Part shown: piece by piece, positions 21,693 to 30,899 of the stretch
How positions within the stretch are numbered: the stretch's first letter is position 1
Layout: every line of letters begins with the position of its first letter
Origin: Acanthosepion lycidas
Taxonomy: Eukaryota > Mollusca > Cephalopoda > Sepiida > Sepiidae
Direction: 5' to 3'
Assembly (NCBI GenBank): GCA_963932145.1
Contig: OZ010574.1
Location: 85,628,438-85,692,437 of the forward strand
Length of the DNA stretch: 64,000 nucleotides
Notes under the pieces: model-generated
Databases searched by the model: none
What the model was told of the DNA's origin: nothing
What the model saw: the letters and a program-made list of their open reading frames with translations, nothing else
Made by a program: the position numbers and the translations under genes

Positions 21693-21698
<6 letters not shown>
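21235..21698. mobile_element. Fold-back element R6, complete
   Basis: The left arm 21237-21382 ('ataaaaatgacaatagg' ... 'gtagagaaacgct') is inverted at 21541-21698 ('agcgtttctccacattcc' ... 'cctattgtcattttta'). The arms are about 145-155 bp around a core of about 158 bp. The right arm carries 'gacgaaacgcgtc', missing from the left. No coding capacity. A partial copy lies at 1794-2120. Confidence 0.88.
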
Positions 21699-21753
<55 letters not shown>

Positions 21754-21760
21754 GTATTTC
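21694..21760. repeat. TA array with TATG end
   Basis: About 48 bp of TA, then 'tgtatgtatgtatg', abutting the R6 right arm. Confidence 0.95.
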
Positions 21761-21929
21761 GGCAGTATGTTTTCATTCAGACAGGTTTCGTTAAATAATT
21801 TAGACACATTAGACACATTCTGTCTACTTATTTTCAATAAGATCCTTTCATATTCGCGAGTATGCTTTTTTGTGTCGTTGTTAAAAGACGAGAGGAAAAC
21901 ACCATATTGGCTCATGTTTTATTTATAGC

Positions 21930-22239
21930 AAAAAATTGAAACCAAACCTCAATAAAATTAATTAGGAATACTCCACAAACATTTTAAAATGTGTACAATA
22001 GATAGTCTTTAAATGTCAGCGCTTGTCATTAATAGTTTTTCGTTATCAAGCCCGGACATTTTCTACAGCATACCTTGTTACATACCCTTAAGCCAGCGAT
22101 GACTCCACATATAAAAATGGGAATCTCCGGATGAGCACAACAAATTTTGTCCTTCACAACCATAAACACTAAATACTTACTCTATATTTAACAATGCCTT
22201 GATGATGATATTATGTTATGTCGAAAGTAATCGGAATAC

Positions 22240-22311
<72 letters not shown>

Positions 22312-22880
22312 GTGAGTGTGTAAAAATTCAAGATAATATGAATAAAAACAAAAAGAAAACTTTATCTTCACCTAATCATAGTTCAGATTAAAGCGTTTTT
22401 GTTGTGAGCCGTCCTATTCAAAAATGTCTGACCTGAGAATTTACAATAATTCTCTGCATGTTGACAATTTACAAGCCATCAGGCTAACCATCAGGTCCAT
22501 ACAATGTAGGTCTACATTCATCAGTAAAATAATTGTTGAGAAATCAGTTTTCAAGTAATACTTCAACGAGGGCCGGTGCAAGGGTTTCCCTGCAATACCA
22601 CCGAATCTATGATACGAGGCCCCTCACTCTTTACTATCTCAATTTTCATAACGTAGTTTGCATATAAAATACAAAACTTATTGTAACCTAATTATGTAGA
22701 ATAATGGATCATATGCAATATAAGTGAACAACTCAATAAGAAAAATTGAAAGTAAATACTAGGTATTTAAATACATATTAGAGATATGTCATAACAGATC
22801 ATTCTATCTTAAATAAATCAATGATAATTTGGGGTAATTTTTAACATCAAATTATTATCATTTTTTTGTTAAAAGGTTGA
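21930..22880. other. No gene seen; TA array at 22253-22310
   Basis: Apart from the (TA)n array preceded by 'catacatacata', no motif or known repeat was recognised. Confidence 0.5.
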
Positions 22881-22918
22881 ATAACATTATGATAAAAAGT
22901 AGAGAATTTTATATAGTG

Positions 22919-22985
<67 letters not shown>

Positions 22986-23130
22986 TAATAGCGCCTGTAC
23001 TGTCTTCATCCAACTCTTACCTATTTTCTCTTTGTAAGTTTTCCTTAAAGGTTTTGTTGCTTGCATGCGTTTACTTAATGTTTTTAATATTCGGCCGTCT
23101 GTTCTCCAAACAGTTCGTGTATGGAGAAAT
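22919..23130 (-). mobile_element. Probable LINE 3' end with (AAT)n tail
   Basis: A pure (TTA)n run of about 64 bp at 22919-22982 follows, on the minus strand, a stretch that reads 'RMQATKPLRKTYKEKIGKSW' and then 'MKTVQALLLN' up to the repeat. A coding-like 3' end running straight into a trinucleotide tail is common for microsatellite-tailed LINEs. The family was not identified. Confidence 0.4.
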
Positions 23131-23484
23131 GACGCAGAATATTTAAAATAGATATAAATTAAATATTCTTCAAATATTTTTTTGCCGGTCAATCGACTTT
23201 TCATGAATATTAACGTTTTTTTTTAACAAATCAATATTTTGACATCCTTAAAGCCATTCTTTTCTTGGTCTGATCTTGCCACTGTTTTCAGTTTTCTTTT
23301 TCTTTTCTTTTCTTTTCTCTGAACGATGTTCATTTTTTTTCTTCTTCAAATGTGGTGTTCCCACCATTCAATAACTTTTCAATAAATTATGTTTCTTATT
23401 TGAGGTTATATATTTCTTACGACACATATTAGCTTTTTTATATCTAAAATGAAAAAATAGATATCAATAAGTATTCTGTGAATG

Positions 23485-23485
<1 letters not shown>

Positions 23486-23530
<45 letters not shown>

Positions 23531-24300
23531 CAGGCCATATGCGTTGTGTTTATATATACAGATCAGTGATGCATTGTGGGTAGTCTATTGTATTGTTATA
23601 ACGGTTATTTTGGTGGGTAGCAACAGTTATATTTCGAATTATTCTAGGGGCTGGAAATAATTGTGGATTCGGATGCAGTTTTTGGGCTATTTATAGTATT
23701 GTTAAGTTTTTTATTTATTATTTATAATGTAGTTTACATTTATATTTATGTTTTTATTGTTGGTTGTTATTATTACGTTTACTTGTGTTTATGTGTGCGT
23801 TCGTGGTTTGTTAATTTGTTTATGATTAACTTAATTCATTTACTTATTTATTGGGTTGGATTAATTTATTTTACTTTTTTGTTTATTTGTTCATTTATTT
23901 CTTATTCTTGTTTGTTTTTAGTTTTTGATTTTTAAGTAACGTAGTAAAAATTTGTTTTCGTGTCTGCAATTTGAGAGAAGTTCTAATCGTTTATTTGTAG
24001 TTTGTTTTGGTCTGGGAGGGCAATTATCGCTATTTTTTCTCCTGTTTACAGTTTTCGGATTGATTGTTGTAGACTGATGTTGTTTTTCTTATTTTTGGCG
24101 CGATTTTTTTTTAATCTCCCAGGTATGTTTAGAAAGCATTGTGCTGTTTGCGTATTTACTATTTTTAGAGGGTGTTTTGTCTGTCTAATTTCTTTATTTC
24201 CAGTGTCATTCAGTTACTCCTATGTATATGTTTTCTCCGTTATCTGTTGATTTTACAATGGCTTGGTATATTGCATTCTGAAAGCAATTTCTGTTTAAGG
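23486..24300 (+). repeat. Dispersed repeat R1, copy c
   Basis: It starts with a TA array (23488-23527). 'gcattgtgggtagtctattg', 'caacagttatatttcgaa', 'attattctaggggctgg' and 'agtattgttaag' match 4308-4465. The T-rich continuation ends with 'agttactcctatgtatat' and 'ctccgttatctgttgatttt', matching the inverted boundary repeat of the 3.4-5.2 kb copy. Frames here are low-complexity F/L/Y and not genes. Confidence 0.75.
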
Positions 24301-25240
24301 GACATTCGTTTTTTTTTCTGCAGTTACACGTGGATCTAATTTGTGCGGCTGCTCTGTTCGTTGTTTTCTTGTTGCGCTTTTTTATTATTTGTGCTATGTT
24401 CTCGATGCAACTGTAGCTGATCTTTAGTGTGTTTTGATGAATATCATGTTTTTACGCTTTTTTTTTTGTACGGTGTATTGAACCATATGTTTTTTTGTTT
24501 TTTGTTTTCTTGATGGCTTTTTTTTTTATATGAATGTTGCTGGGAATCGACTATTTTGGGGGTTGTTTCAAAACCTTTCTTGGTTTCGTTGAAGATGCTT
24601 TCAGTGGAAGAATTGTCAGAAAGCCTTTGGTTAATAGATTGTGGATTCTGTTTAATTATTGATGAAAGGTGATTGGAAGATGTGTGTATAAACAATGGTT
24701 TTCCATTAAGTTTTGTGCATGACTTATATATCTTAGGTTGATGGTTATTTCTAAAAAAATCTACATCCTTTAGGTTATTTTTTTTATGTCTATGTCGAAA
24801 TTGAAATTTTTATGATTGTTTTTCCGGTTTTGTCTGAGTTTTCTTTGTTACAGTTTCTTAAGATTGTAGACCGCTGTCCCAGGAGAGGCCTGTATTATTT
24901 CTATCTATTATTTTATTTAGTTCGTGTAGCAAATGCAGAGCTTGCAGGTCTCTGCACCGTCAAAGCTTCCTTTTGTAATATATATATATAAAACTCAAAA
25001 AGGAATCGAAAAATATATCTATGGATATAATAGGAGTTATATTTTCCAATTTCTTTTTGAATTTGGTAGGTCTGATGAATTGGATCGTGATTCCAATGTA
25101 ATAAATTATAACCATGGAATATTAGTGTTTGAGCCTTTTATGTTATATTCTTGCTCGGTCTTGGAGATTGATCTCTACCTGGATTCTATCCTCTTGGAAA
25201 TTTATATATATACATATTGACCACTAATATTATCAATATG
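24301..25240. other. No gene seen
   Basis: T-rich on the plus strand with several homopolymer runs. Frames of 80-95 residues lack motifs. Confidence 0.45.
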
Positions 25241-25242
25241 TA

Positions 25243-25300
<58 letters not shown>
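25243..25300. repeat. TA array
   Basis: About 54 bp of (TA)n. Confidence 0.95.
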
Positions 25301-25307
<7 letters not shown>

Positions 25308-25439
25308 GATAGGATAAAGAACAAATAGGAAACAGGTCTCAATCTAACATGGTTCACGTTATTAAAGCTTCATCAGAGATCAAGATAGAAATTATAAAAT
25401 GATTTTTACCCATTTTGTCAGTATCCTATCCATATTTGA

Positions 25440-25516
25440 TCTCTCTCCCCCTACCGCTATATCTCTCTCTCTCTCTCTCTTTCTCTATACATACATATAT
25501 ACACACACAAACACAT

Positions 25517-25587
<71 letters not shown>

Positions 25588-25595
25588 TATATATA
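25440..25595. repeat. TC - CA - TA compound microsatellite
   Basis: (TC)n at about 25462-25486, (CA)n at 25517-25552, (TA)n at 25553-25582. The two overlapping frames here are artefacts. Confidence 0.95.
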
Positions 25596-25676
25596 ACGTC
25601 ATCCACAGACAGACTGTTTCGCTGTTTCACAGCTCATCAGTGTGGCTAGACATCCGGTTGCCTCTAATATACGATA
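25596..25676 (+). repeat. Dispersed repeat R7, copy 2
   Basis: Inverse of 14150-14215, again directly beside a TA array. Confidence 0.75.
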
Positions 25677-25679
25677 ACA

Positions 25680-25835
25680 TATACTTTTAAGGTATGCTAG
25701 CTATATTTATGGGTAAAATTGGTCAATGATGGGAAAGATCGTGTGTTAATACAAAGTGGATACTGAGGTAAATACCGAGTTGCGACAATCTGTTTTATGC
25801 TTGAACGCAATCTTCAGTCCAAGAATATTGAGTTT
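25680..25835 (+). repeat. Dispersed repeat R1, copy e (5' part)
   Basis: 'acttttaaggtatgcta', 'tggatactgaggtaa', 'tgcttgaacgcaatcttcag' match 4150-4280. Confidence 0.7.
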
Positions 25836-26029
25836 ATGTATGAAATAGACTGTCACGTGTAACTGACAGTTACCATACAGTGTTGCTTCATGTTGTCACT
25901 GTTGTATCTATAAACACTATCTTCGATACTGAATAATATTCTTCTATAAATATAACACTTTTTTAAGCGTTATATATATGTGTGTGTGTGTGTGTGTTCC
26001 GTGTATTAAGAAATGGACTGAGTCCGACA

Positions 26030-26395
26030 ATTATTTTAACATTTTCTATTTATACGTTATTTTTATAGATACAAATATTTAAGTAAATTCTCTGTTTATA
26101 ATAAACAGTATTAAATACATTTACCGGCCTAGCGCAACCGACGGTTGTAGGGACTCGGGGAATTTTGTTCCTAGCCCGGGTGTATGTGCTCGGGCTCCCC
26201 ACATTAAACCGACTTTCTGCCACAACCTGACCTCATTTGAGTAAATACAAACTACATTTACCGGCCTGAATGCCCGAGAAACTTCATAGAAAATATGTGT
26301 TCTCCGAGAGGAATCGAACCTGCATCCTACACGGAACTTTCATGTAGACTAACGTGCTATATCATTTAGCTACAGAGGAAGCGTCTGGTTTAAAA
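26030..26395 (-). mobile_element. SINE-C, with an internal insertion
   Basis: The minus strand has A-box-like 'TAGCTAAATGATATAGCACG' near 26375, B-box 'GGTTCGATTCC' at about 26301, then 'tgtgttctcc' and 'gggcattcaggccggtaaat', then a tail 'ctgtttattataaacag' ... 'tatctataaaaat'. The same order is seen at 30640-30860 (+). The tail is interrupted at 26131-26252 by a sequence absent from the other copy. Confidence 0.8.
26131..26252. other. Unidentified 122-bp structured insert with 15-bp direct repeats
   Basis: Flanked by 'tacatttaccggcct' at 26116-26130 and 26253-26267. The 30.7-kb SINE-C copy has no such insert. The GC content is higher than its surroundings. It can form stems 'agcccg'/'cgggct', 'caacc'/'ggttg', 'ggttgt'/'acaacc' and 'ggaa'/'ttcc'. 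It may be a retrocopy of a small structured RNA or an unknown short SINE. I could not match it to a known RNA. Confidence 0.6.
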
Positions 26396-26420
26396 ACAGT
26401 AATTTGAATTTACTAACCAT

Positions 26421-26592
26421 GTTGTGTTGGGTGGTGTAATGGATAAGAGCTCGGAATCGGATGGACGAGTTCCAATTCCATTCGGGTTCGTTATATTCAC
26501 CTACTCGTAAATACCATCGGGACAGAGATTTGAATACATCGCTTCTCCCACCAGATATGGGTTAATTAGTAAGGCTTGTTTCAAATTATTAC
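26421..26592 (+). mobile_element. SINE-B
   Basis: A-box 'GTGGTGTAATGGATAAG' at about 26431, B-box-like 'GAGTTCCAATTCC' at about 26467, followed by 'gggttcgttatattcacc' and 'gggttaattagtaaggctt'. Copies: 50346-50580 (+), 52035-52310 (-), 48930-49145 (-). The 3' tail runs into the minisatellite at 26594. Confidence 0.82.
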
Positions 26593-26593
26593 T

Positions 26594-27096
26594 ATCTTTA
26601 AAAAATTCTTACAATCCGATAATATTTTCTGCCTTTAAATAATCGACAAATCTTTAAAAAATTCTTACAATCCGATAATATTTTCTGGCTTTAAATTATC
26701 GACAAATCTTTAAAAAATTCTTACAATCCGATAATATTTTCTGGCTTTAAATAATCGACAAATCTTTAAAAAATTCTTACAATCCAATAATATTTTCTGG
26801 CTTTAAATAATCGACAAATCTTTAAAAAATTCTTACAATCCGATAATATTTTCTGGCTTTAAATAATCGACAAATCTTTAAAAAATTCTTACAATCCAAT
26901 AATATTTTCTGGCTTTAAATAATCGACAAATCTTTAAAAAATTCTTACAATCCGATAATATTTTCTGGCTTTAAATAATCGACAAATCTTAAAAAATTCT
27001 TACAATCCAATAATATTTTCTGGCTTTAAATAATCGACAAATCTTTAAAAAATTCTTACAATCCGATAATATTTTCTGGCTTTAAATAATCGACAA
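26594..27096. repeat. 56-bp minisatellite, 9 copies, derived from the SINE-B tail
   Basis: Nine head-to-tail units contain 'attcttacaatcc', 'ataatattttctgg' and 'ctttaaataatcgacaaa'. Unit 8 is 1 bp short. Units 4, 6 and 8 carry 'tccaat' where 3, 5, 7 and 9 carry 'tccgat', a dimeric (about 112 bp) higher-order pattern. The unit resembles the single-copy tail of SINE-B at 52035-52110 (minus: 'aaattcttaaaatc', 'tggctttaaataacc'). Sequence past the array ('aaagggttgataaag') continues that tail. Confidence 0.95.
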
Positions 27097-27190
27097 AGGG
27101 TTGATAAAGCATAAAGAACGAATCAATTAAATTAAATAAGTATCTAACTCAGTCTGTTCATTTGTACGTATATGTGTAATTATCTCAGTT

Positions 27191-27191
<1 letters not shown>

Positions 27192-27231
<40 letters not shown>

Positions 27232-27232
27232 C
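27192..27232. repeat. (TCTA)n microsatellite
   Basis: About ten tetranucleotide units. Confidence 0.95.
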
Positions 27233-27377
27233 GGAAAAGAAGTTTTCTAAAGTGAAAAAAAAACAAAAAAACTTTCGTGCACGCGTTTCTGCCTTTAGGA
27301 CTTCATCAGATTAAGTCTATGTTTACGTTAAAGCGCATGAAGGAGTAACGCTGGGAATTTTACATTTAAAAATATAT

Positions 27378-27420
27378 TTAATCTCTCTCTCTCTCTCTCT
27401 CTCCCTCTCCATCTCCCTCC

Positions 27421-27457
<37 letters not shown>

Positions 27458-27460
27458 CAT

Positions 27461-27554
<94 letters not shown>

Positions 27555-27555
27555 T
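27378..27555. repeat. TC, TA, CA, TA compound microsatellite
   Basis: The TC block at 27382-27434 leads to TA, a short CA patch, and about 80 bp of pure TA at 27471-27552. Confidence 0.95.
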
Positions 27556-27599
27556 CATGTCTATCTATCTGTCTATCTTATATATTTGTAAGTGTGTAT

Positions 27600-28135
27600 G
27601 TGTGTATTTGTGTATTGTTTCATTTAATCTATTTAATCTACAAGCGCACATATAAACATACAATGTCAATCCATGTTTTCAGAGAGGAAAGGGAAGAACG
27701 TACACACAGAAAGATAGAGAAGGACTTGGAAGTGGGGGATGGAAGAGAGACATTTTTTCTAATGTGAACAAGTACTTAAGCTGAGAAACCAGACGGTAAG
27801 CAATACTATTTAAAAAAACTGAAGTCAATTACTGCACTGGTTGCAACGAGAAAAATTAAATGAAAAGAATAGATTACTATTTTTGAAAAACTTGAACATC
27901 AGTCGACGGTTTTATGTTGACAGAGGGATTGCCCTGCCTTTTTTTTTTTTTTTCTCTCGGATGTTTAATACTTGTGGGATTGTCTTTTTTCTCTTAACTG
28001 AACATTATTTAACAATAATGTGACCCTGGTAAGAACAGAAATGAATTCTTTCTTTTGATAAATTCAGTGTATGTTATTTAATTCGAAGATATAATTTCAT
28101 AACAGATAGAACATTTTTTATCGATGACCTGACAT
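27600..28135. other. No gene seen
   Basis: Ordinary AT-rich sequence with poly-T at 27939-27953. Confidence 0.45.
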
Positions 28136-28139
28136 TAAA

Positions 28140-28330
28140 TTCTTTTTCTATGCGCCGTTCTGGACGTGAGTGATCTTGGCTCTCCACGACCTCCTGTTTG
28201 CTATTTTGCTGTCTCTCCTAATCCCTGTTCTGCCAACCATTCACACAAATTCGTTAAGTAGGTTATGTGCTGCCTTCCTCTATCCATCTTGCCTTCGGTA
28301 AGATCTGTGAGTGTCAAAGGATCAGCTTTT
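28140..28330 (-). mobile_element. LINE family alpha 3' end
   Basis: The plus strand begins 'ttctttttctatgcgccg', the inverse of a LINE alpha tail, then 'ggctctccacgacctcc'. It runs to 'gtgagtgtcaaaggatcag', the inverse of the 'ctgatactcacgggtcga' region. Confidence 0.8.
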
Positions 28331-28800
28331 TTTTTATTACATAGATTAAAGTTTTATTGCGTTATGTGGATTCAGAAAAAAAATTCAGCTTTAAAATACT
28401 TGATACAAGCGTATCAGTTATTTGAGATTTACAAAGATCATCTGTGGTAAAAAGAGATGTCAAGAAGCTGATTAGTACCACCCAATGTTTATAGCAACCA
28501 ACACAGAAAGCAATTTGACAAAGAGAAAGATTTTTTTTAAATAACTACTCTTCTGTAAAATATGGGAAATGTAGACAAATACAGAGAAGAAAATTTTCGA
28601 TTCCGATTCGAAATTCTTCAAATTCAAAAACTGGTGACATTCCATGCTATCAGCAACGACAGACTATAGAATAATGACATTCATTTTGAAAAGATAAATT
28701 ATTCTCAAAATAATATGAGATTTTTTTAGTGTGATATAGCTTGTCGCTGTCCACATTTTGTCATATTTTTCGATTTCAAAATATGCTTGTTAGCACAAAA
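28331..28800. other. No gene seen
   Basis: No recognisable feature. Confidence 0.4.
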
Positions 28801-28804
28801 TCAG

Positions 28805-29168
28805 GAGAAGGGACACCTAACACCACCAACTGAACACCGCCGACTGAGCGTCGTGACAACTCAAGACCGAGACAACACAGCACCAGAAAAACATAACGTT
28901 TTTATAACTGAATAAAAGTAATTTATTAAGGATTAAAAACTTAATTAATGAATATTTTTAATTATTTTTAATAACTTAAATCGTAAAGAAATTTCAAGAA
29001 AAATATTCACTAATTAAGGTTTTAATCCATAATAAATTACTTTTATCCAGTTATAAAAAAAAAAGAAAAAAAAAGTTATGTTTTTCTGGTGCTGTATTGT
29101 CTCGGTCCTGAGTTGTCTCAATCCTGAGTTGTCCCGTCACTCGGTCAGCGGTGTTCAGTTGTCCTACA
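28805..29168. mobile_element. Fold-back element R8, about 360 bp
   Basis: The left arm 'caactgaacaccgccgactg' ... 'cagcaccagaaaaacataac' ... 'ataaaagtaatttatt' (28820-28930) is inverted at 29020-29160 ('aataaattacttttat' ... 'gtcagcggtgttcagttgtc'). The core 28931-29020 is itself partly palindromic ('aattaatgaatattttt' vs 'aaaaatattcactaatt'). No coding capacity. Confidence 0.9.
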
Positions 29169-29271
29169 CCCACAAAAACACGGAGGAAACGATCTTTGTG
29201 TTAATTGTCAGGCTTGGAACTGAGAAACAATTTCGGAATGTTCTCCGTTATGTATAAAATTATATGAAATT

Positions 29272-29370
29272 TTACCTTCCTAAATAAAAATAAGAGGTGT
29301 TTTTACCTTCGAAATAAAAATAAGAGGTGTTTTTACCTTCGAAATAAAAATAAGAGGTGTTTTTTTTTCT
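29272..29370. repeat. 30-bp minisatellite, 3 copies
   Basis: Unit 'aataaaaataagaggtg' plus 'tttttaccttcga' repeated three times, the last merging into poly-T. Confidence 0.93.
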
Positions 29371-29511
29371 GTTTGGTACAAGGCTCTCTTATTAAAACAA
29401 TAACTAAAACATGCTACTTTAAACTGATCGCATTATACCAATGCTAGGAAAAACTAAAACTAAAAAAATAATCATCATAATTCTCTGACTTCTCCTCACT
29501 CCATATATATA

Positions 29512-29591
29512 TTAGGTTGGTGCAAAAATAATGTCGTTTTCTCGCATATGTTACTATGTGAGAAAACGACATTATTTTTGCACCAACCTAA
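29512..29591. mobile_element. mariner-type MITE, 80-bp palindrome (copy 2)
   Basis: Ends 'TTAGGTTGGTGCAAAA' and 'TTTTGCACCAACCTAA'. The two halves pair almost throughout ('gtcgttttctc' / 'gagaaaacgac'), leaving a small loop near 29550. It lies in TA-rich flanks. There is no ORF of its own; the 81-residue frame through it is incidental. Confidence 0.96.
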
Positions 29592-29599
29592 TATATATA

Positions 29600-29645
29600 T
29601 GTGTGTGTGTGTGCGCGCGCGTGTGTGTGTGTGTGTGTGTGTGTG
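29600..29645. repeat. (TG)n/(CG)n run
   Basis: 'gtgtgtgtgtgcgcgcgcgt' type, about 45 bp, potentially Z-DNA-forming. Confidence 0.9.
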
Positions 29646-29667
29646 AATTTATTTCTTTTCGTATATT

Positions 29668-29915
29668 AAAACAACATATAAAAATAAATCGCTACACATC
29701 TGCAGTTGTGTTTCGACGCATACCAATGCGTCTCCACAGGCGATTGTGCATTAATACTAGTGCGTCTCCTCAGTAAATTACTGGCGAGTGAACGATTAAT
29801 TTGGTTTAATCGTTCACTCGCCAGTCATTTACAATCGCTTGAGGTGACGCATTGATATGCGTCAAATAACGACTGCAATTGTGTAGCGATTTTTACATAT
29901 TGTTTTAATAACCTA
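29668..29915. mobile_element. Fold-back element R9 with perfect inner hairpin
   Basis: Outer arms 'aaatcgctacacatctgcag' and 'gcaattgtgtagcgattttt'; middle 'gacgcataccaatgcgtc' and 'gacgcattgatatgcgtc'; inner 'ctggcgagtgaacgattaa' (29781-29799) pairs exactly with 29806-29824. The left arm carries an extra 'gtgcattaatactagtgcgt' segment. Confidence 0.88.
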
Positions 29916-29917
29916 GA

Positions 29918-30012
29918 ATGAATAATATTGATCTACTCTGTATTGAGCCCTCTTTTGAAATAAATGTATGGACGTTGGAATTGTACTCTATTCGTTCTCA
30001 TCTTATTTGTAT
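29918..30012 (+). repeat. Fragment of dispersed repeat R2
   Basis: 'ttgatctactctgtattgag' and 'ttggaattgtactctattc' match the 3' part of R2 at 14590-14655. Confidence 0.55.
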
Positions 30013-30018
30013 ACATAC

Positions 30019-30092
<74 letters not shown>

Positions 30093-30135
30093 CGTATGCA
30101 TGTATGTATGCGTGTGCCTATGTATGTATATTATA
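30008..30135. repeat. (ATAC)n, TA array, then TATG-type repeats
   Basis: About 62 bp of pure TA at 30030-30091, preceded by 'catacatacatac'. Overlapping YIYI frames are artefacts. Confidence 0.95.
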
Positions 30136-30639
30136 GATTACATTTTTATCTTTTTTCAAATATTGTGTCTTCACAACTTTTCGAAATTATAATTGGAAGC
30201 TTGCTTCATAATATCTCCCTTGATGTATAGGCAGTTGCCAAGGTTTTTTTTACTTTTCAGACATATAAAGAAATCATATTATTGTACGACATGTTAATAT
30301 ATTGAAGGCTAGAAGGATAGAGGAAGGTAGCGCATAACGAATTTGTTAATGGTTAGCAAAACAAGGATTAGGAGAGATAGCAAAATATCAAACTTTAGTA
30401 AGAGCTACAGAAGACAAGAAGTCGCGGAAAATCATTAAATATCGTACTATTGTGTTTTAGAAAATAATCATTTGAATTTTCCTTTTTGTTGATACAGTAT
30501 TTATTTTCTTGAGTGGACTTAAATTAACAGTTGCTTTGTATACTATGTTTTGATTTAGGTATTATATATATATGTGTGTCATTTGTTTACATTTGATACG
30601 CCATGAGCAGTTATGAATGTACGAGATTCATGGAAGATT

Positions 30640-30865
30640 GAAGTTTATAAGCACTAAATTCGACTTTGCCAACCGAACGATTAGGCACGCCGGGATAAAT
30701 GGCGGTTCCGTATAGGATGCACGTTCGAATCCTGTCAAAGGACGAATATTTTCTATGAAAATTTCTCGGACATTCAGGCCGGTAAATGTTATTTAATACT
30801 GTTTATTATAAACAGAGCATTTACTTAAATACTTGTATCTATAAAAAGAACGTTAAACATAAAAA
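30640..30865 (+). mobile_element. SINE-C
   Basis: B-box 'GTTCGAATCC' at about 30733, then 'aaatttctcggacattcagg', 'ccggtaaatg', 'ctgtttattataaacag' and 'tatctataaaaa'. It matches 26030-26395 in opposite orientation and lacks the insert found there. The A-box region is degenerate. Confidence 0.78.
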
Positions 30866-30899
30866 ATGTCTTTAATAAATACATATATATATATGTGTG

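Noticed and set aside
26594-27096. Regularly spaced repeats considered as a CRISPR array
   Set aside because: Units are contiguous without unique spacers, and the context is eukaryotic.
29512-29591. Human contamination, because the MITE ends equal those of human MADE1
   Set aside because: The inner sequence differs from MADE1, and the flanks are the same AT-rich invertebrate-style DNA as the rest of the window. Several diverged copies with the same inner sequence are present.
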